A stretch of 64,000 bases of DNA from Streptomyces sp. V4I2 (GTDB taxonomy: Bacteria > Actinomycetota > Actinomycetes > Streptomycetales > Streptomycetaceae): NCBI RefSeq assembly GCF_030817655.1, contig NZ_JAUSZM010000003.1, positions 3,844,001-3,908,000 of the forward strand, read 5' to 3'. Both the position numbers and the translations under genes were made by a program. Positions 1-9,289 of this stretch are shown here, one piece after another. The first letter of the stretch is position 1; every line of letters starts with the position of its first letter. Under the pieces are notes generated by a model. That model saw nothing but the letters and a program-made list of their open reading frames with translations. It did not search any database and was not told where the DNA came from.

Positions 1-200
1 GCGCGGTGCGCCGCCGGGGCGGCACCCCGGCCGCCGTGGTCGCCGCCTCGACCGGCACCCCGGCGGACGCGCTCCCGCAGGCGGGGCTCTCCGAACAGCC
101 GGTCGTGGAGATCCCGATCGACGCCCCGGCCGTCCCTGCCCGGCAGTCCTACGACACGGCAGGACCCCGGCAGGCGGGCACCGCCGCACCGGGGTCCTGA
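1..200 (+). CDS. 3' end of an unidentified protein (partial at left edge)
   Basis: An open frame enters from the left edge without an upstream stop and ends at TGA 198-200. The visible 64 or so residues are rich in Ala, Pro and Gly and look like a disordered C-terminal tail. No domain can be recognised, so no function is proposed. It converges on the deaminase gene, leaving about 30 bases between the two stops. Confidence 0.45.
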   Translation, partial: AVRRRGGTPAAVVAASTGTPADALPQAGLSEQPVVEIPIDAPAVPARQSYDTAGPRQAGTAAPGS

Positions 201-230
201 CAGACCGACGGCCTACGGGAACCCGCCGGC

Positions 231-1247
231 CTACGGGAACTCGTACGCCTCCACCTCGGCCAGATACCGCGCCCGCCGCTCCTCGTCGTGCTCCAGGAAG
301 GACGCGACGAAGGAGTTGCGGGCCAGCTCACGCAGCCGGTCCTCACCGAGGCCCAGCGCCTGGCGTACGGCGTCGAAGTTGTCGCCCGCGTAGCCGCCGA
401 AGTAGGCCGGGTCGTCGGAGTTGACCGTGCACAGCAGCCCGGCCTCCAGCATCGCGGGCAGCGGGTGCTCGGCGAGGACGTCGACGGCACGCAGCCGGAC
501 GTTGGAGAGGGGGCAGAGGGTCAGCGGGACGCGGTCCCGGACGAGCCGCTCGACCAGTTCGGGCGACTCCATGCACCGCAGCCCGTGGTCGATCCGCTCG
601 ACGCCGAGTATGTCCAGGGCCTCGGTGATGTACTCCGGCGGCCCCTCCTCACCGGCGTGCGCCACGCGCCGCAGACCCAGGGCAGCGGCGGACTCGTACA
701 CCTCGCGGAACTTCACCGGCGGATGCCCGACCTCGGCCGAGTCGAGCCCGATGCCGACGATCCGGTCGAGATACGGCTTCGCCGCCTCCAGCGTCTGCAG
801 CGCCGACTCGGCGGACTCGTCGCGCAGGAAGCACATGATCAGCTGCGTGGAGACGCCGTGCGCGGACTCGCTGTTCCCCAGCGCCTGCCACAGCCCCTCG
901 ACGACCGTCCCCATGCCGACCCCGCGCGCGATGTGGGCCTGCGGGTCGAAGAAGATCTCCGCGTGCCGCACGCCCTGCGCGGCGGCGCGGGCGAGGTAGG
1001 CGTTCGCGAGGTCCGCGAAGTCCTGCTCGGTGCGGAGCACGGCCATGAGCTCGTAGTACAGGTTCAGGAACGACTGGAGGTCCTCGAACTGGTACGCCTT
1101 GCGCAGCTCGTCCGTGTCGGCGTACGGCAGCTCGACGCCGTTGCGCGCGGCCAGCTCGAAGGCCAGCTCCGGCTCCAGAGTGCCTTCGATATGGAGGTGC
1201 AGTTCAGCTTTGGGGAGGGGCATCGAAGCATGGTACGGGGGTTTCAC
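231..1247 (-). CDS. Adenosine/adenine deaminase family protein
   Basis: 338-residue amidohydrolase that deaminates a purine in salvage (adenine to hypoxanthine or adenosine to inosine), cytoplasmic. Metal and catalytic motifs are visible: HLHIEG near the N-terminus, HAGEE near residue 197 and SDDPAYF near residue 277. The forms LHLHIEGTLEPE and SDDPAYFGGY match, from memory, the adenine deaminase branch better than classical adenosine deaminase, so substrate is uncertain. The GTG start at 1247 overlaps the RNase Z stop by 4 bases (GTGA), suggesting translational coupling; an ATG at 1223 is an alternative start. Last gene of the HIT, RNase Z, deaminase operon. Confidence 0.9.
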   Translation of the reverse strand: MKPPYHASMPLPKAELHLHIEGTLEPELAFELAARNGVELPYADTDELRKAYQFEDLQSFLNLYYELMAVLRTEQDFADLANAYLARAAAQGVRHAEIFFDPQAHIARGVGMGTVVEGLWQALGNSESAHGVSTQLIMCFLRDESAESALQTLEAAKPYLDRIVGIGLDSAEVGHPPVKFREVYESAAALGLRRVAHAGEEGPPEYITEALDILGVERIDHGLRCMESPELVERLVRDRVPLTLCPLSNVRLRAVDVLAEHPLPAMLEAGLLCTVNSDDPAYFGGYAGDNFDAVRQALGLGEDRLRELARNSFVASFLEHDEERRARYLAEVEAYEFP

Positions 1248-2149
1248 CGACGCTTCGGAACCGGCACCCTCAGCAGATCGTGCGCGACCGTCAGCTCCCC
1301 CTCGAACCCGGCGGCCCGCGCCTGCTGCTCGAACGCGTCCGGCTCGGAGTAGCGCTGGCTGAAGTGGGTGAGCACGAGGTGCCGCACACCGGCGTCCCGG
1401 GCGGCCCGCGCCGCCTGACCTGATGTCAGGTGGCCGTGCTCGACGGCCAGTTGCTCGTCCTCGTCGAGGAAGGTCGACTCGATGACCAGCAGGTCGCAGC
1501 CCTCGGCGAGCGCGTGCACGCCGTCACACAGCCGGGTGTCCATGACGAACGCGAACCGCTGGCCGCGACGGGTCTCGCTGACGTCGTCGAGCAGGACGCC
1601 GTCCAGCGAACCGTCGCGCTGGAGGCGGCCGACGTCCGGGCCCTTGATGCCGTGCGCGGCGAGCCGGTCGGGCAGCATGCGGCGGCCGTCGGGCTCGATG
1701 AGGCGATAGCCGTAGGACTCGACGGGGTGGGAGAGCTTGCGGGCCTCCAGGGTGTAGCCGCCCGGTTCGGCGATCACGCCGTCCGCGCTCACCGGCGCCT
1801 CGACGAGCTGGACCGTCTCGCGGTAGGCGGTGGCGTACCGCAGCCGGTTGAAGAACCGCTGCCCGGAGCGCGGATAGTGGGCGGTCACCTCGTGCGGGAC
1901 CCGGTCGAGGTTGATGCGCTGGATGACTCCGGCGAGGCCCAGCGAGTGGTCGCCGTGGAAGTGCGTCACGCAGATCCGGTTCAGGTCGTGCGCGGCGACC
2001 CCGGCGCGCAGCATCTGCCGCTGTGTGCCCTCGCCGGGGTCGAACAGGATGCCCTCGCCGTCCCACCGCAGCAGGTAGCCGTTGTGGTTGCGGTGCCGGG
2101 TCGGGACCTGGCTCGCGGTGCCGAGGACCACCAGTTCACGTACGGACAC
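1244..2149 (-). CDS. rnz: Ribonuclease Z-type MBL-fold hydrolase
   Basis: 301-residue metallo-beta-lactamase-fold protein of the RNase Z / ElaC family, which cleaves tRNA precursors just 3' of the discriminator base. The zinc motif HFHGDHSLGL lies near residue 62, followed by conserved Asp and His motifs (a DTR motif near residue 213 and LTHFSQRYS near the C-terminus). Starts at GTG 2149, six bases after the HIT gene's TAA, and its stop overlaps the deaminase start, so the three genes are one transcription unit. Length is normal for the family. Confidence 0.9.
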   Translation of the reverse strand: MSVRELVVLGTASQVPTRHRNHNGYLLRWDGEGILFDPGEGTQRQMLRAGVAAHDLNRICVTHFHGDHSLGLAGVIQRINLDRVPHEVTAHYPRSGQRFFNRLRYATAYRETVQLVEAPVSADGVIAEPGGYTLEARKLSHPVESYGYRLIEPDGRRMLPDRLAAHGIKGPDVGRLQRDGSLDGVLLDDVSETRRGQRFAFVMDTRLCDGVHALAEGCDLLVIESTFLDEDEQLAVEHGHLTSGQAARAARDAGVRHLVLTHFSQRYSEPDAFEQQARAAGFEGELTVAHDLLRVPVPKRR

Positions 2150-2155
2150 GTCGAG

Positions 2156-2509
2156 TTACCCGGGGGGCCACTCGAGGCCGCGGCCGCCGAGGACGTGCGC
2201 GTGGGCGTGCCAGACGGTCTGCCCGGCGCCGCTGCCGGTGTTGAAGATGATGCGGTAGCTCTCCAGCTTCTCGTCGTCGGCGACGGCCTGGGTCTCGCGC
2301 AGCACGTCGGCGGCGAGCTCCGGCGCGGCGGTGGCGAGCGCGGCGGCGTCCCGGTGGTGGGCCTTCGGGATCACCAGGACGTGGGTGGGCGCCTGGGGGT
2401 TGATGTCCCGGAACGCGACGGTCGTGTCGGTCTCACGGACGATCGTCGCCGGGATGCTCCCCGCGACGATCTTGCAGAACAGACAGTCGTCCTGCGGTTC
2501 CCCTGCCAT
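2156..2509 (-). CDS. HIT-family nucleotide hydrolase
   Basis: 117-residue histidine-triad protein, a small dimeric hydrolase of nucleoside phosphoramidates. The triad HAHAHVLGG sits near the C-terminus, and an N-terminal CLFC pair is typical of the HINT branch. The ATG at 2509 is preceded by a strong GAAGGAGG ribosome-binding site, which decides against the longer open frame extending to 2761. First gene of the operon with RNase Z and the deaminase. Confidence 0.92.
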   Translation of the reverse strand: MAGEPQDDCLFCKIVAGSIPATIVRETDTTVAFRDINPQAPTHVLVIPKAHHRDAAALATAAPELAADVLRETQAVADDEKLESYRIIFNTGSGAGQTVWHAHAHVLGGRGLEWPPG

Positions 2510-2598
2510 GCGTGTGCCTCCTTCACGCCGGTGATCTCTTACAAGGGGCATGCTATCGAGGCGAGGTCCACCTCTTGTCCGACCGAGTCGGGCATAGG

Positions 2599-2619
2599 CC
2601 GGGGGGCGGAGCCCCCCGG
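2599..2619 (-). terminator. GC-rich hairpin after the tricorn gene
   Basis: Perfect inverted repeat with 9-base arms (CCGGGGGGC and GCCCCCCGG) and a 3-base loop, just 3' of the tricorn stop at 2625 and upstream of the HIT gene. Probably a Streptomyces-style terminator without a T-run. Confidence 0.6.
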
Positions 2620-2624
2620 GACGG

Positions 2625-5600
2625 TCACGGCAACGCGGGCGGAACCTTGGCAGGCGCCGACTCCAACGCTTCCAACGCCAGCCGAACCGCCTCGTCCAGC
2701 TGTACGTCCCGCCCCGCCGCGTGATCCTGAGGCCGCTGCACGACCTCGACGTCCGGATCAACGCCGTGGTTCTCCACGCCCCACTCGTACCCCTCCAGCC
2801 AGAACGCGTACTTCGGCTGCGTGATCAGCGTCCCGTCGACCAGCCGGTACCGGCTGTCGATCCCGATCACCCCGCCCCACGTCCGGGTCCCGATGACCGG
2901 CCCGATCCCGAGCGCCTTGATCGCCGCGTTGACGATGTCCCCGTCCGACCCGGAGAACTCGTTCGCGACGGCGACCACCGGCCCCCGGGGCGCGTCGTGC
3001 GGATAGCTGTACGGCCGCATCCCGCGCGGCACGGCCCAGCCGACGATCCGCCGGGCCAGCTTCTCGACGACGAGCTGGGACGTGTGCCCACCTCGGTTCT
3101 CGCGGACGTCGACGACCAGCCCTTCCCGTGCCACCTCCACCCGCAGGTCGCGGTGGATCTGGGCCCAACCGGGCGCCTGCATGTCCGGCACGTGCAGATA
3201 CCCCAGCCGGCCGCCGGACTTCTCGTGGACGTACGCCCGCCGGTCCGCGACCCATGCGTGGTAGCGGAGCGGTTCCTCGTCCGCCGTCGGCACGACCACC
3301 GCGTGCCGTACCTCGCCCCCGCCGGACGGCGAGATGGTCAGCTCGACCGGCTTGCCCGCCGTACCGACGAGGAGCGGACCGGGCCCGGTCACCGGGTCGA
3401 CCGGCATCCCGGCCACCGCGACGATCGCGTCCCCGGCGCGGACCGCGACACCGGGGGCGGCGAGCGGGGAGCGGGCGTCCGGGTCGGAGGTCTCGGTCGG
3501 GAGGATGCGGTCGATGACCCAAGTGCCGTCCGCATGGCGGGAGATGTCCGCGCCGAGCAGTCCCTGCCGGGGCCCGCCGCCGTGGCCGCCGCGCGGGACG
3601 ACGTAGGCGTGCGAGGTGCCCAGCTCGCCCTGGACCTCCCACAGCAGGTCGACGAGGTCGTCGTGGGTGGCGACCCGGTCCAGCACCGGACGGTAGCGGT
3701 CGAGGACGCCGGGCCAGTCGACCCCGTTCATGTCCGGGCGCCAGAAGTGGTCCCGCATGACGCGGCCCGTCTCCTCGTACATCTGCCGCCACTCGGCCGC
3801 CGGGTCGACTCTCTGCCGTACGCGGGTGAGGTCGACGGTGATGTTCGTGTCGCTGTCGTCGTCGTTCGAGGCGCGCCGGTCGCTGGGGACGACCTTGAGC
3901 CGGCCGTCGGTCCACAGCAGGACGCGCTTGCCGTCGCCGCTGACCTGGAAGTGGTCGGCGTCGGCGGCGAGGTGCTCGATGCGCTGCTGGGCGAGGTCGT
4001 AGCGCTCCAGCTCGGTGTGCGGGTCCGGGTCGTCCGGGGTGGCCCGGGAGGAGCCGAGGACACCGCGCACCGGGTGCCGCAGCCACAGCACACCGTCCTT
4101 CGCCGCGCGCAGGTTGGAGTAGCGGGCCGCCTCCACGGGGAAGGGCACGATCCGGTCGGCGAGGCCTTCGAGGTCGATGCGGGTGGCCGGGGTGCCCTCG
4201 CTGTCGGGCGTCTCGTCCTTGTCGGGGGCCTCGAAGGGGCGGCCGTGCCGCTGCGGGCCGAACGGCGAGGGCGTGGTCGCGGCCAGCGTGATCAGGTGCG
4301 GGCGGTCGCCGACCACGAAGGCCAGGTCGAAGACGTGCTCGTCGTAGACCGGGTCGAAGGAGCGGTTGGAGAGGAAGGCGAGGTGCTTGCCGTCGAGGGT
4401 GAAGGCCGGGGCGTAGTCCCGGAACCGTAGCGGGGTCGCCTCGGTGACGGACAGGTCGGTGGTGTTGGCGAGCCGGAGCTGGCGCAGCGGGCCGGGGCCG
4501 GGGGTGCGACCAGGCGAGCCAGGCCGAGTCGGGTGAGAAGACCAGCCCGGTGACGTCGCCCTCCTCGCTGCGGTCGACCTCGCGGACCTCGCCCGTCTCA
4601 CGTTCGACGAGCAGGACCCGTCCGTCGTGCGCGGCGACCGCGGCCCGGCTGCCGTCGGGTGCCATGGCGAGCCCGAGGACCCGGCCCAGCTGTCCGGCGG
4701 CGAGGCGGCGTGGGGTGGCGCCGGGCGCGTGGCCGGTGGCGGGCGCGAACTCCAGGGCGTCGTCGCCCTCGGCGTCCGTCACCCACACCACCCATTCCTC
4801 GCCCTCGGCGCGGAAGGTGCGCGGCAGCCGGGCCCGGACGCCGGGTTCGGCGGAGAGGGCGCGGGCCGGTCCGGCGCGGTGGGTGACCCAGTGGACGGCG
4901 CCGCGCACGGCGACCGCGCTGCCGCGCGCGGTGTGGTCGGGGGCGGCCGACCCGAACCAGCGGGTGGCGTTCACCGTGAACGGCTGCCGGTCGGTGTGCT
5001 GCCCGCCGAGCCGTACGTCGAGGCGGCGGGGCTCGGCGCCGTCGAGGTCGTCGAGGATCCACAGTTCACCGGCGGAGGAGTACACGACCCGGGTGCCGTC
5101 CCCGGCCGCGTGCCGGGCGTAGTAGCCGTCGAGTGGGGTGTGCCGCCGCAGGTCGGAGCCGTCGGCGAGGGAGGAGTACAGCGCGCCGACGCCCTCGTGA
5201 TCGGACAGGAAGGCGATCCGGTCGCCCGTCCACACGGGGTACTCGATGTTCCCGTCGAGGTCTTCGTGCAGCCGTACGAACTCGCCCGCACCCTCCCCGT
5301 CGCGGACGTCCCTGTCGATCCACAGCTTGCCCGCCGTACCGCCCCGGTACCGCTTCCACCAGGCCGCCTCGCGTCCCATCGGCGCGGACAGCAGGACCGT
5401 GCCGGGACCTCCGTGGGCGACATCGCCGACGGGTCCGTACGGCAGGGTCGTGGCCGGGCCTCCGTCGAGCGGGATCGCGCGGGCCCAGCTGCGGCGCAGG
5501 CTGGCCTGGCCGTAGGTGCTGAGCGCGAGGACCTCGCCGTCCGCAGTCCAGCCGCGCACCTGGGTGCGGGAACTGCCCCAGTGGGTCAGGCGTTTGGACG

Positions 5601-5850
5601 GTCCGCCGTCGACCGGGGCGATGTGCACCTCGGGGGCGCCGTCGCGGGTGGAGGTCCAGGCGACGGTGGTGCCGTCGGGCGAGATACGGGGGTGGGTGAC
5701 CGGCACGTTGTCGGCACTGACCCGCCAGGCCCGGCCGCCGTCGAGCGGGGCGAGCCACACGTCGTCCTCGGCGGTGAAGGCGACCAACTCGCCGTGCAGG
5801 TGGGGGAACCGGAAATACGCTGAGGCTGCGGCGGTCGCTGGCTGTGTCAC
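2625..5850 (-). pseudogene. Tricorn-type S41 protease homologue, frameshifted
   Basis: Homologue of tricorn protease, a large cytoplasmic peptidase: N-terminal beta-propeller repeats, a PDZ domain and an S41-type serine protease domain with the nucleophile motif EFSGSDGD. The reading frame starting at 5850 is homologous through SAWLAWSHP; after that homology continues (GPGPLRQLRLANTT) only in the next frame, which runs to 2625. The switch lies at a run of five G on the + strand (4500-4504); four G would restore one protein of about 1,075 residues, the family's normal size. Everything on both sides looks intact, so this is either a recent inactivating insertion or a homopolymer sequencing error. 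Monocistronic, ended by the hairpin at 2599-2619. Confidence 0.85.
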
Positions 5851-5935
5851 CCGATCACCCTATGCACGCCCAGCGACCGGGGACAGGGGTTTGAACCAGG
5901 TTTGGATCACGTGCCCGACCGCCCCGGACGGCGGC

Positions 5936-6466
5936 TCACTTGCCGTCCGGCCAGCACTGGGGCGCCTTCTGGCAGTACACAGTCTTGGTGACGGTCACCG
6001 TGACCGTCGGTCCCGGCTGGTCGGGGTTGTTGACGGGCGGGGTGGTCCGCGCGTCGCAGTTCCCCAGCCCCTCCACGTGGAACCACTCCTTGCCGTCGAT
6101 CTTCGCGGTGAGGTCCCCGCGCACACACGCACCGCTGACCGCGCGGGTGACCTTGCCGGTGACGGTGATGTCCTTGCCGTCGTCGGTCTCGCCCTCGCAG
6201 TCGACGTCGGCGACGGCGTTCTCGGTGGCCGTGGGCGTCGAGCCGCTGTCGCCGTACGAGGCCGTGCAGTTGAGCCAGCGCACCTCCGCGTTCTGCCGCT
6301 CCAGCTCGTCCGTCACGGTCTGGTCGGTCGTGTACGCCACGGTCGCGGAGTTCAGTCCGCTGGGATCGCAGGCGACCGTCCCGCCCACGGCGAGCACGCC
6401 CAGCACCACCGCAGCCGCCACCCGCCGCCCGCGCGGCCGACGCCGAATCCTCCTCAACGCCCCCAT
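5936..6466 (-). CDS. Putative secreted lipoprotein
   Basis: 176-residue exported protein. It has an Arg-rich N-terminus, a hydrophobic segment and a lipobox-like AVGGTVAC with Cys at residue 33, so it is probably lipid-anchored outside the membrane. The mature part has several further cysteines (near residues 67, 90, 114, 137, 165 and 171) that may form disulfides, then a Thr/Val/Pro-rich stretch and a short Cys-containing tail. It resembles small actinobacterial proteins with a DUF4333-like domain, but the family is not certain. ATG at 6466 was chosen because the signal peptide begins there. Divergent from the gene at 6548. Confidence 0.75.
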   Translation of the reverse strand: MGALRRIRRRPRGRRVAAAVVLGVLAVGGTVACDPSGLNSATVAYTTDQTVTDELERQNAEVRWLNCTASYGDSGSTPTATENAVADVDCEGETDDGKDITVTGKVTRAVSGACVRGDLTAKIDGKEWFHVEGLGNCDARTTPPVNNPDQPGPTVTVTVTKTVYCQKAPQCWPDGK

Positions 6467-6547
6467 GCGCGGCAGCCTGCCACCGTCCCGGCCGTCGCGG
6501 TAGAGCGCATATGGCCACCCCGCGCGCCCCACCTCTACCGTGGACGG

Positions 6548-7003
6548 ATGCGCAAGCAACACAGCCCGCGAAGGCTCGTCGTGGACGAGCGGACCGTCTA
6601 CCTGTGGACCGTCCGCCACTGGCACGGCGACGGCGAGCCCTGCCGCGAGACCCTCAGCCTGAACCGCGACGGCATCCGCACCCGGATCGTCTTCCGGTCC
6701 GGCGAGGGACGCGACGCCGGCGGCGGCTACCCCGGCCACTCGGGCGGCGTGAGCGACGCCCACGGCCACTACGCCAACCTGAACGAACCCGGCGTCGTAC
6801 GCGCCCTGGTGGACGAGGCGTCGAGGCGCGGACTGCTGTCCGGAGGCGGGGAGGTGGACGGCTGGGAGCTGCTTCCTGCCGTGGCCGTCAGCCGCGCAGG
6901 AGCAGCCACTGCCACTCCTGGAGTCCAGCAGGCGGCCCCTGCTCCAGACCGTCACCAGCCAGGCAGCAGGGGCCGCACCGAAGCTCCACGCACGTCGGCG
7001 TAG
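6548..7003 (+). CDS. Conserved hypothetical protein
   Basis: 151-residue protein beginning at ATG 6548. The first 110 residues look folded and soluble, with many Arg, Trp and Tyr; the last 35 are Ala/Pro-rich and probably disordered. No known motif and no signal peptide. It stands alone, 81 bases from the divergent lipoprotein gene. Function unknown. Confidence 0.6.
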   Translation: MRKQHSPRRLVVDERTVYLWTVRHWHGDGEPCRETLSLNRDGIRTRIVFRSGEGRDAGGGYPGHSGGVSDAHGHYANLNEPGVVRALVDEASRRGLLSGGGEVDGWELLPAVAVSRAGAATATPGVQQAAPAPDRHQPGSRGRTEAPRTSA

Positions 7004-7173
7004 AAGTGTTGACGTCCTCACCTGTGCGAACGCAGACGATTCCGGTCCGTGCCGTGCGCGGCACCACCACGGGTTCCTGCTTCGCAGGCCCTCGCCGTTG
7101 CCGGATGGCACCGGTCTTACATGGGGCCCTGTACATCCGCCCAAGGGGTTACGCATCGTACAAGCGGCCGACG

Positions 7174-7914
7174 TCAGGACCAGCGGCCGGAGCGGCCGAG
7201 GAGCAGGGAGGTCGCGGCGGTCCCGGCGGTCGACGTGCGCAGCACGGTCGGCCCGAGCCGGTACGCCTTCGCGCCCGCCTCCTCGAAGAGCGCCAACTCC
7301 TCGGGGGAGACACCGCCTTCGGGACCGACGACGAGGACGATCTCGCCCTCGGCGGGCAGTTCGGCGGTGGCGAGGGTCTCCGCGCCGCTCTCGTGCAGTA
7401 CGGCGGCGAAGTCGGCTTTGGCGAGAAGTGCCGCAACCTGCTTGCTCGTCGCTGCGTCCGCGACCTCGGGGAAGCGGGCCCGGCGGGACTGCTTGCCGGC
7501 CTCGCGGGCGGTGGCCCGCCACTTGCCGAGCGCCTTCGGACCGCGGTCGCCCTTCCACTGCGTGATGCAGCGGGAGGCCGCCCAGGGCACGATCGCGTCG
7601 ACGCCGGTCTCGGTCATCGTCTCGACGGCCAACTCGCCCCGGTCGCCCTTGGGAAGAGCCTGCACGACGGTGATACGCGGGGACGGGGGAGGTTCCTCGG
7701 ACACGCCGGCCATGTGGACGATCAGCCGGTCCTTGCCCTCGGTGCCGACCACCTCGCACTCGGCGCGGCGCCCGGCACCGTCCGTGAGGACGACGCTCTC
7801 CCCGGGCCGCAGCCGCTTCACGGAGACGGCGTGGCGCCCTTCGGGCCCGTCGAGGACGTACCGCCCGGCGCCGTCGGCGTCGAAGTGCTCGACGACGAAC
7901 ACCGGCGCCGTCAC
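7174..7914 (-). CDS. rsmE: 16S rRNA (uracil-1498-N3)-methyltransferase
   Basis: 246-residue SPOUT methyltransferase that methylates U1498 of 16S rRNA. The SAM-binding knot is visible as VVGPEGGVSPEE followed by LGPTVLRTSTAGTAA, the RsmE signature, after an N-terminal PUA-like domain. GTG 7914 overlaps the upstream gene's TGA by 4 bases (GTGA), so it is translationally coupled to the nitronate monooxygenase gene; the longer open frame to 8028 lies inside that gene. Normal family length. Confidence 0.93.
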   Translation of the reverse strand: MTAPVFVVEHFDADGAGRYVLDGPEGRHAVSVKRLRPGESVVLTDGAGRRAECEVVGTEGKDRLIVHMAGVSEEPPPSPRITVVQALPKGDRGELAVETMTETGVDAIVPWAASRCITQWKGDRGPKALGKWRATAREAGKQSRRARFPEVADAATSKQVAALLAKADFAAVLHESGAETLATAELPAEGEIVLVVGPEGGVSPEELALFEEAGAKAYRLGPTVLRTSTAGTAATSLLLGRSGRWS

Positions 7915-8984
7915 AGCGCCCCGCCTCGCGACAACGCTGTCCCGGCGGCGCCGAGTTCGGCCGCCAGCACCTCCACCAGCTGCCCGGCGGGCAGTTCGCG
8001 GGCCATTCGGTGCCCCTGCCCCGCCCACAGCGCCATGCCCTGTGCGTCGCCCGCCTTGGCGGCCGCCTTGCGCAGCGGCGAGGTCAGGTGGTGGATCTCC
8101 GGGTAGGCCGCGGGGGCGTACGGGCCGTGCTCGCGCAGGAAGCGGTTGACCAGCCCGCGGGCCGGGCGGCCGGAGAAGGCGCGGGTCAACTCGGTACGCA
8201 CGAAAAGGGGGTTGGTCAGTGCCTGCTTGTGCACGGCGCTCGCGCCGGACTCGGGGGTGGCGAGGAACGCCGTGCCGAGCTGGGCCGCGCTCGCGCCCGC
8301 GGCCAGCACGGCGGCGATCTGGCTGCCTCGCATGATGCCGCCGGCGGCGACGATCGGGATGGTCACGGTCTCGCGGACCTGCGCGATCAGGGAGAGCAGG
8401 CCTATGCCGGAGCCGTCGGCCTCCGGGATGTCACGGTGCGTGCCCTGGTGGCCGCCCGCCTCCACGCCCTGCGCGATCACCGCGTCGGCGCCCGCCCGCT
8501 CCACGGCGAGGGCCTCCTCCGCGGTGGTCGCGGTGACCAGGGTGAAGGTGCCGGCCCGGCGCAGCGAGTTCAGGACGTCCGGGCTCGGCACACCGAAGTG
8601 GAACGACACCACCGGCACCGGGTTGTCGAGCAGCACCGCGAGCTTGGCCTCGTAGCCGTCGTCGCGGCCGCTCTCCGGGTCGCCGAGCTCGGTCTCGTAC
8701 CAGGCGGCCTCGCCGGCCAGCTGGTGGGCGTACACGTCGACGGCGGCCGGGTCCGCGTACTCCGGCTGCGGCATGAAGAGGTTCGCCCCGAAGGGACGGC
8801 CCGTGAGGCTCCGCAGCTGCTTGATCTCCTGGTACAGCCCGTCGGCCGTCTTGTACCCGGCGGCCAGGAACCCCAGCCCACCCGCCTCGGACACGGCAGC
8901 AGCGAGCGTCGGCACGGAGACGCCGCCCGCCATGGGGGCCTGCACGATCGGATAAGGGAAGAGATCGGTCAGTGCGGAGGACAT
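7911..8984 (-). CDS. Nitronate monooxygenase family flavoprotein
   Basis: 357-residue FMN-dependent TIM-barrel enzyme of the nitronate monooxygenase / 2-nitropropane dioxygenase family, oxidising nitronates to carbonyl compounds and nitrite. Seen: VQAPMAGGVS at the N-terminus, AQGVEAGGHQGTH around residue 170 and the phosphate-binding AAGGI near residue 214. Forms an operon with rsmE through a 4-base overlap; this pairing is, from memory, conserved in Streptomyces. Confidence 0.9.
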   Translation of the reverse strand: MSSALTDLFPYPIVQAPMAGGVSVPTLAAAVSEAGGLGFLAAGYKTADGLYQEIKQLRSLTGRPFGANLFMPQPEYADPAAVDVYAHQLAGEAAWYETELGDPESGRDDGYEAKLAVLLDNPVPVVSFHFGVPSPDVLNSLRRAGTFTLVTATTAEEALAVERAGADAVIAQGVEAGGHQGTHRDIPEADGSGIGLLSLIAQVRETVTIPIVAAGGIMRGSQIAAVLAAGASAAQLGTAFLATPESGASAVHKQALTNPLFVRTELTRAFSGRPARGLVNRFLREHGPYAPAAYPEIHHLTSPLRKAAAKAGDAQGMALWAGQGHRMARELPAGQLVEVLAAELGAAGTALSRGGAL

Positions 8985-9054
8985 GACGGCATGTTGTCAC
9001 GTCCTCCGAACAAGTCCGAATCGAACCTTCCCCTCGGCATACGCCAGCTGCAAC

Positions 9055-9157
9055 CAGCCCGTCCGGCGTTTGAGGACGAGGCCTTTCGGGCCGAAGCGGG
9101 GGTCTGGGGGCGCAGCCCCCAGGGACGGGAAGGGTAGGGGCGGCGGGGGCGAAAAAA
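9055..9157. repeat. Streptomyces intergenic repeat, copy 1
   Basis: About 100 bases starting GTCCGGCGTTTGAGGACGAG, including a hairpin around CTGGGGGCGCAGCCCCCAG and ending in a G-rich stretch and an A-run. The same element occurs twice at 13193-13384. It lies between convergent or tandem gene ends and can be read as spurious short frames on either strand. Likely a dispersed transcription-terminating repeat. Confidence 0.75.
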
Positions 9158-9173
9158 GCCCTGCGCCGCCACC

Positions 9174-9232
9174 CGTCAGCGACCGTTGAAGGCATCCTTC
9201 AACCGCGAGAACAACCCTTGCTGCCCCGGCTG
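9174..9232 (-). repeat. Duplicated 3' end of dnaJ2 (scar)
   Basis: 59 bases matching the real end of dnaJ2 (9288-9346) at 57 positions. The copy still encodes the last 18 residues of DnaJ2 and its TGA; both differences are synonymous. A duplicate of only the gene end, separated from the original by the gene's terminator hairpin. Confidence 0.8.
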
Positions 9233-9243
9233 ACTGTGTCTGC

Positions 9244-9261
9244 CCGGGGGACAACCCCCGG
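9244..9261 (-). terminator. Hairpin downstream of dnaJ2
   Basis: Inverted repeat with 7-base arms CCGGGGG and CCCCCGG around ACAA, about 30 bases after the dnaJ2 stop. Probable terminator of the hrcA-dnaJ2 operon. Confidence 0.5.
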
Positions 9262-9289
9262 ACCCCCGGCAGCCCTCCCTCAACTCGCG

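Noticed and set aside
2721..4430. 569-residue plus-strand frame within the tricorn gene
   Set aside because: Opposite strand of the protease-coding sequence, with no family resemblance and no ribosome-binding site.
5936..7759. 607-residue minus-strand frame
   Set aside because: Only its last 176 residues (from ATG 6466) look like a protein, with signal peptide; the rest is antisense to rsmE and to the gene at 6548.
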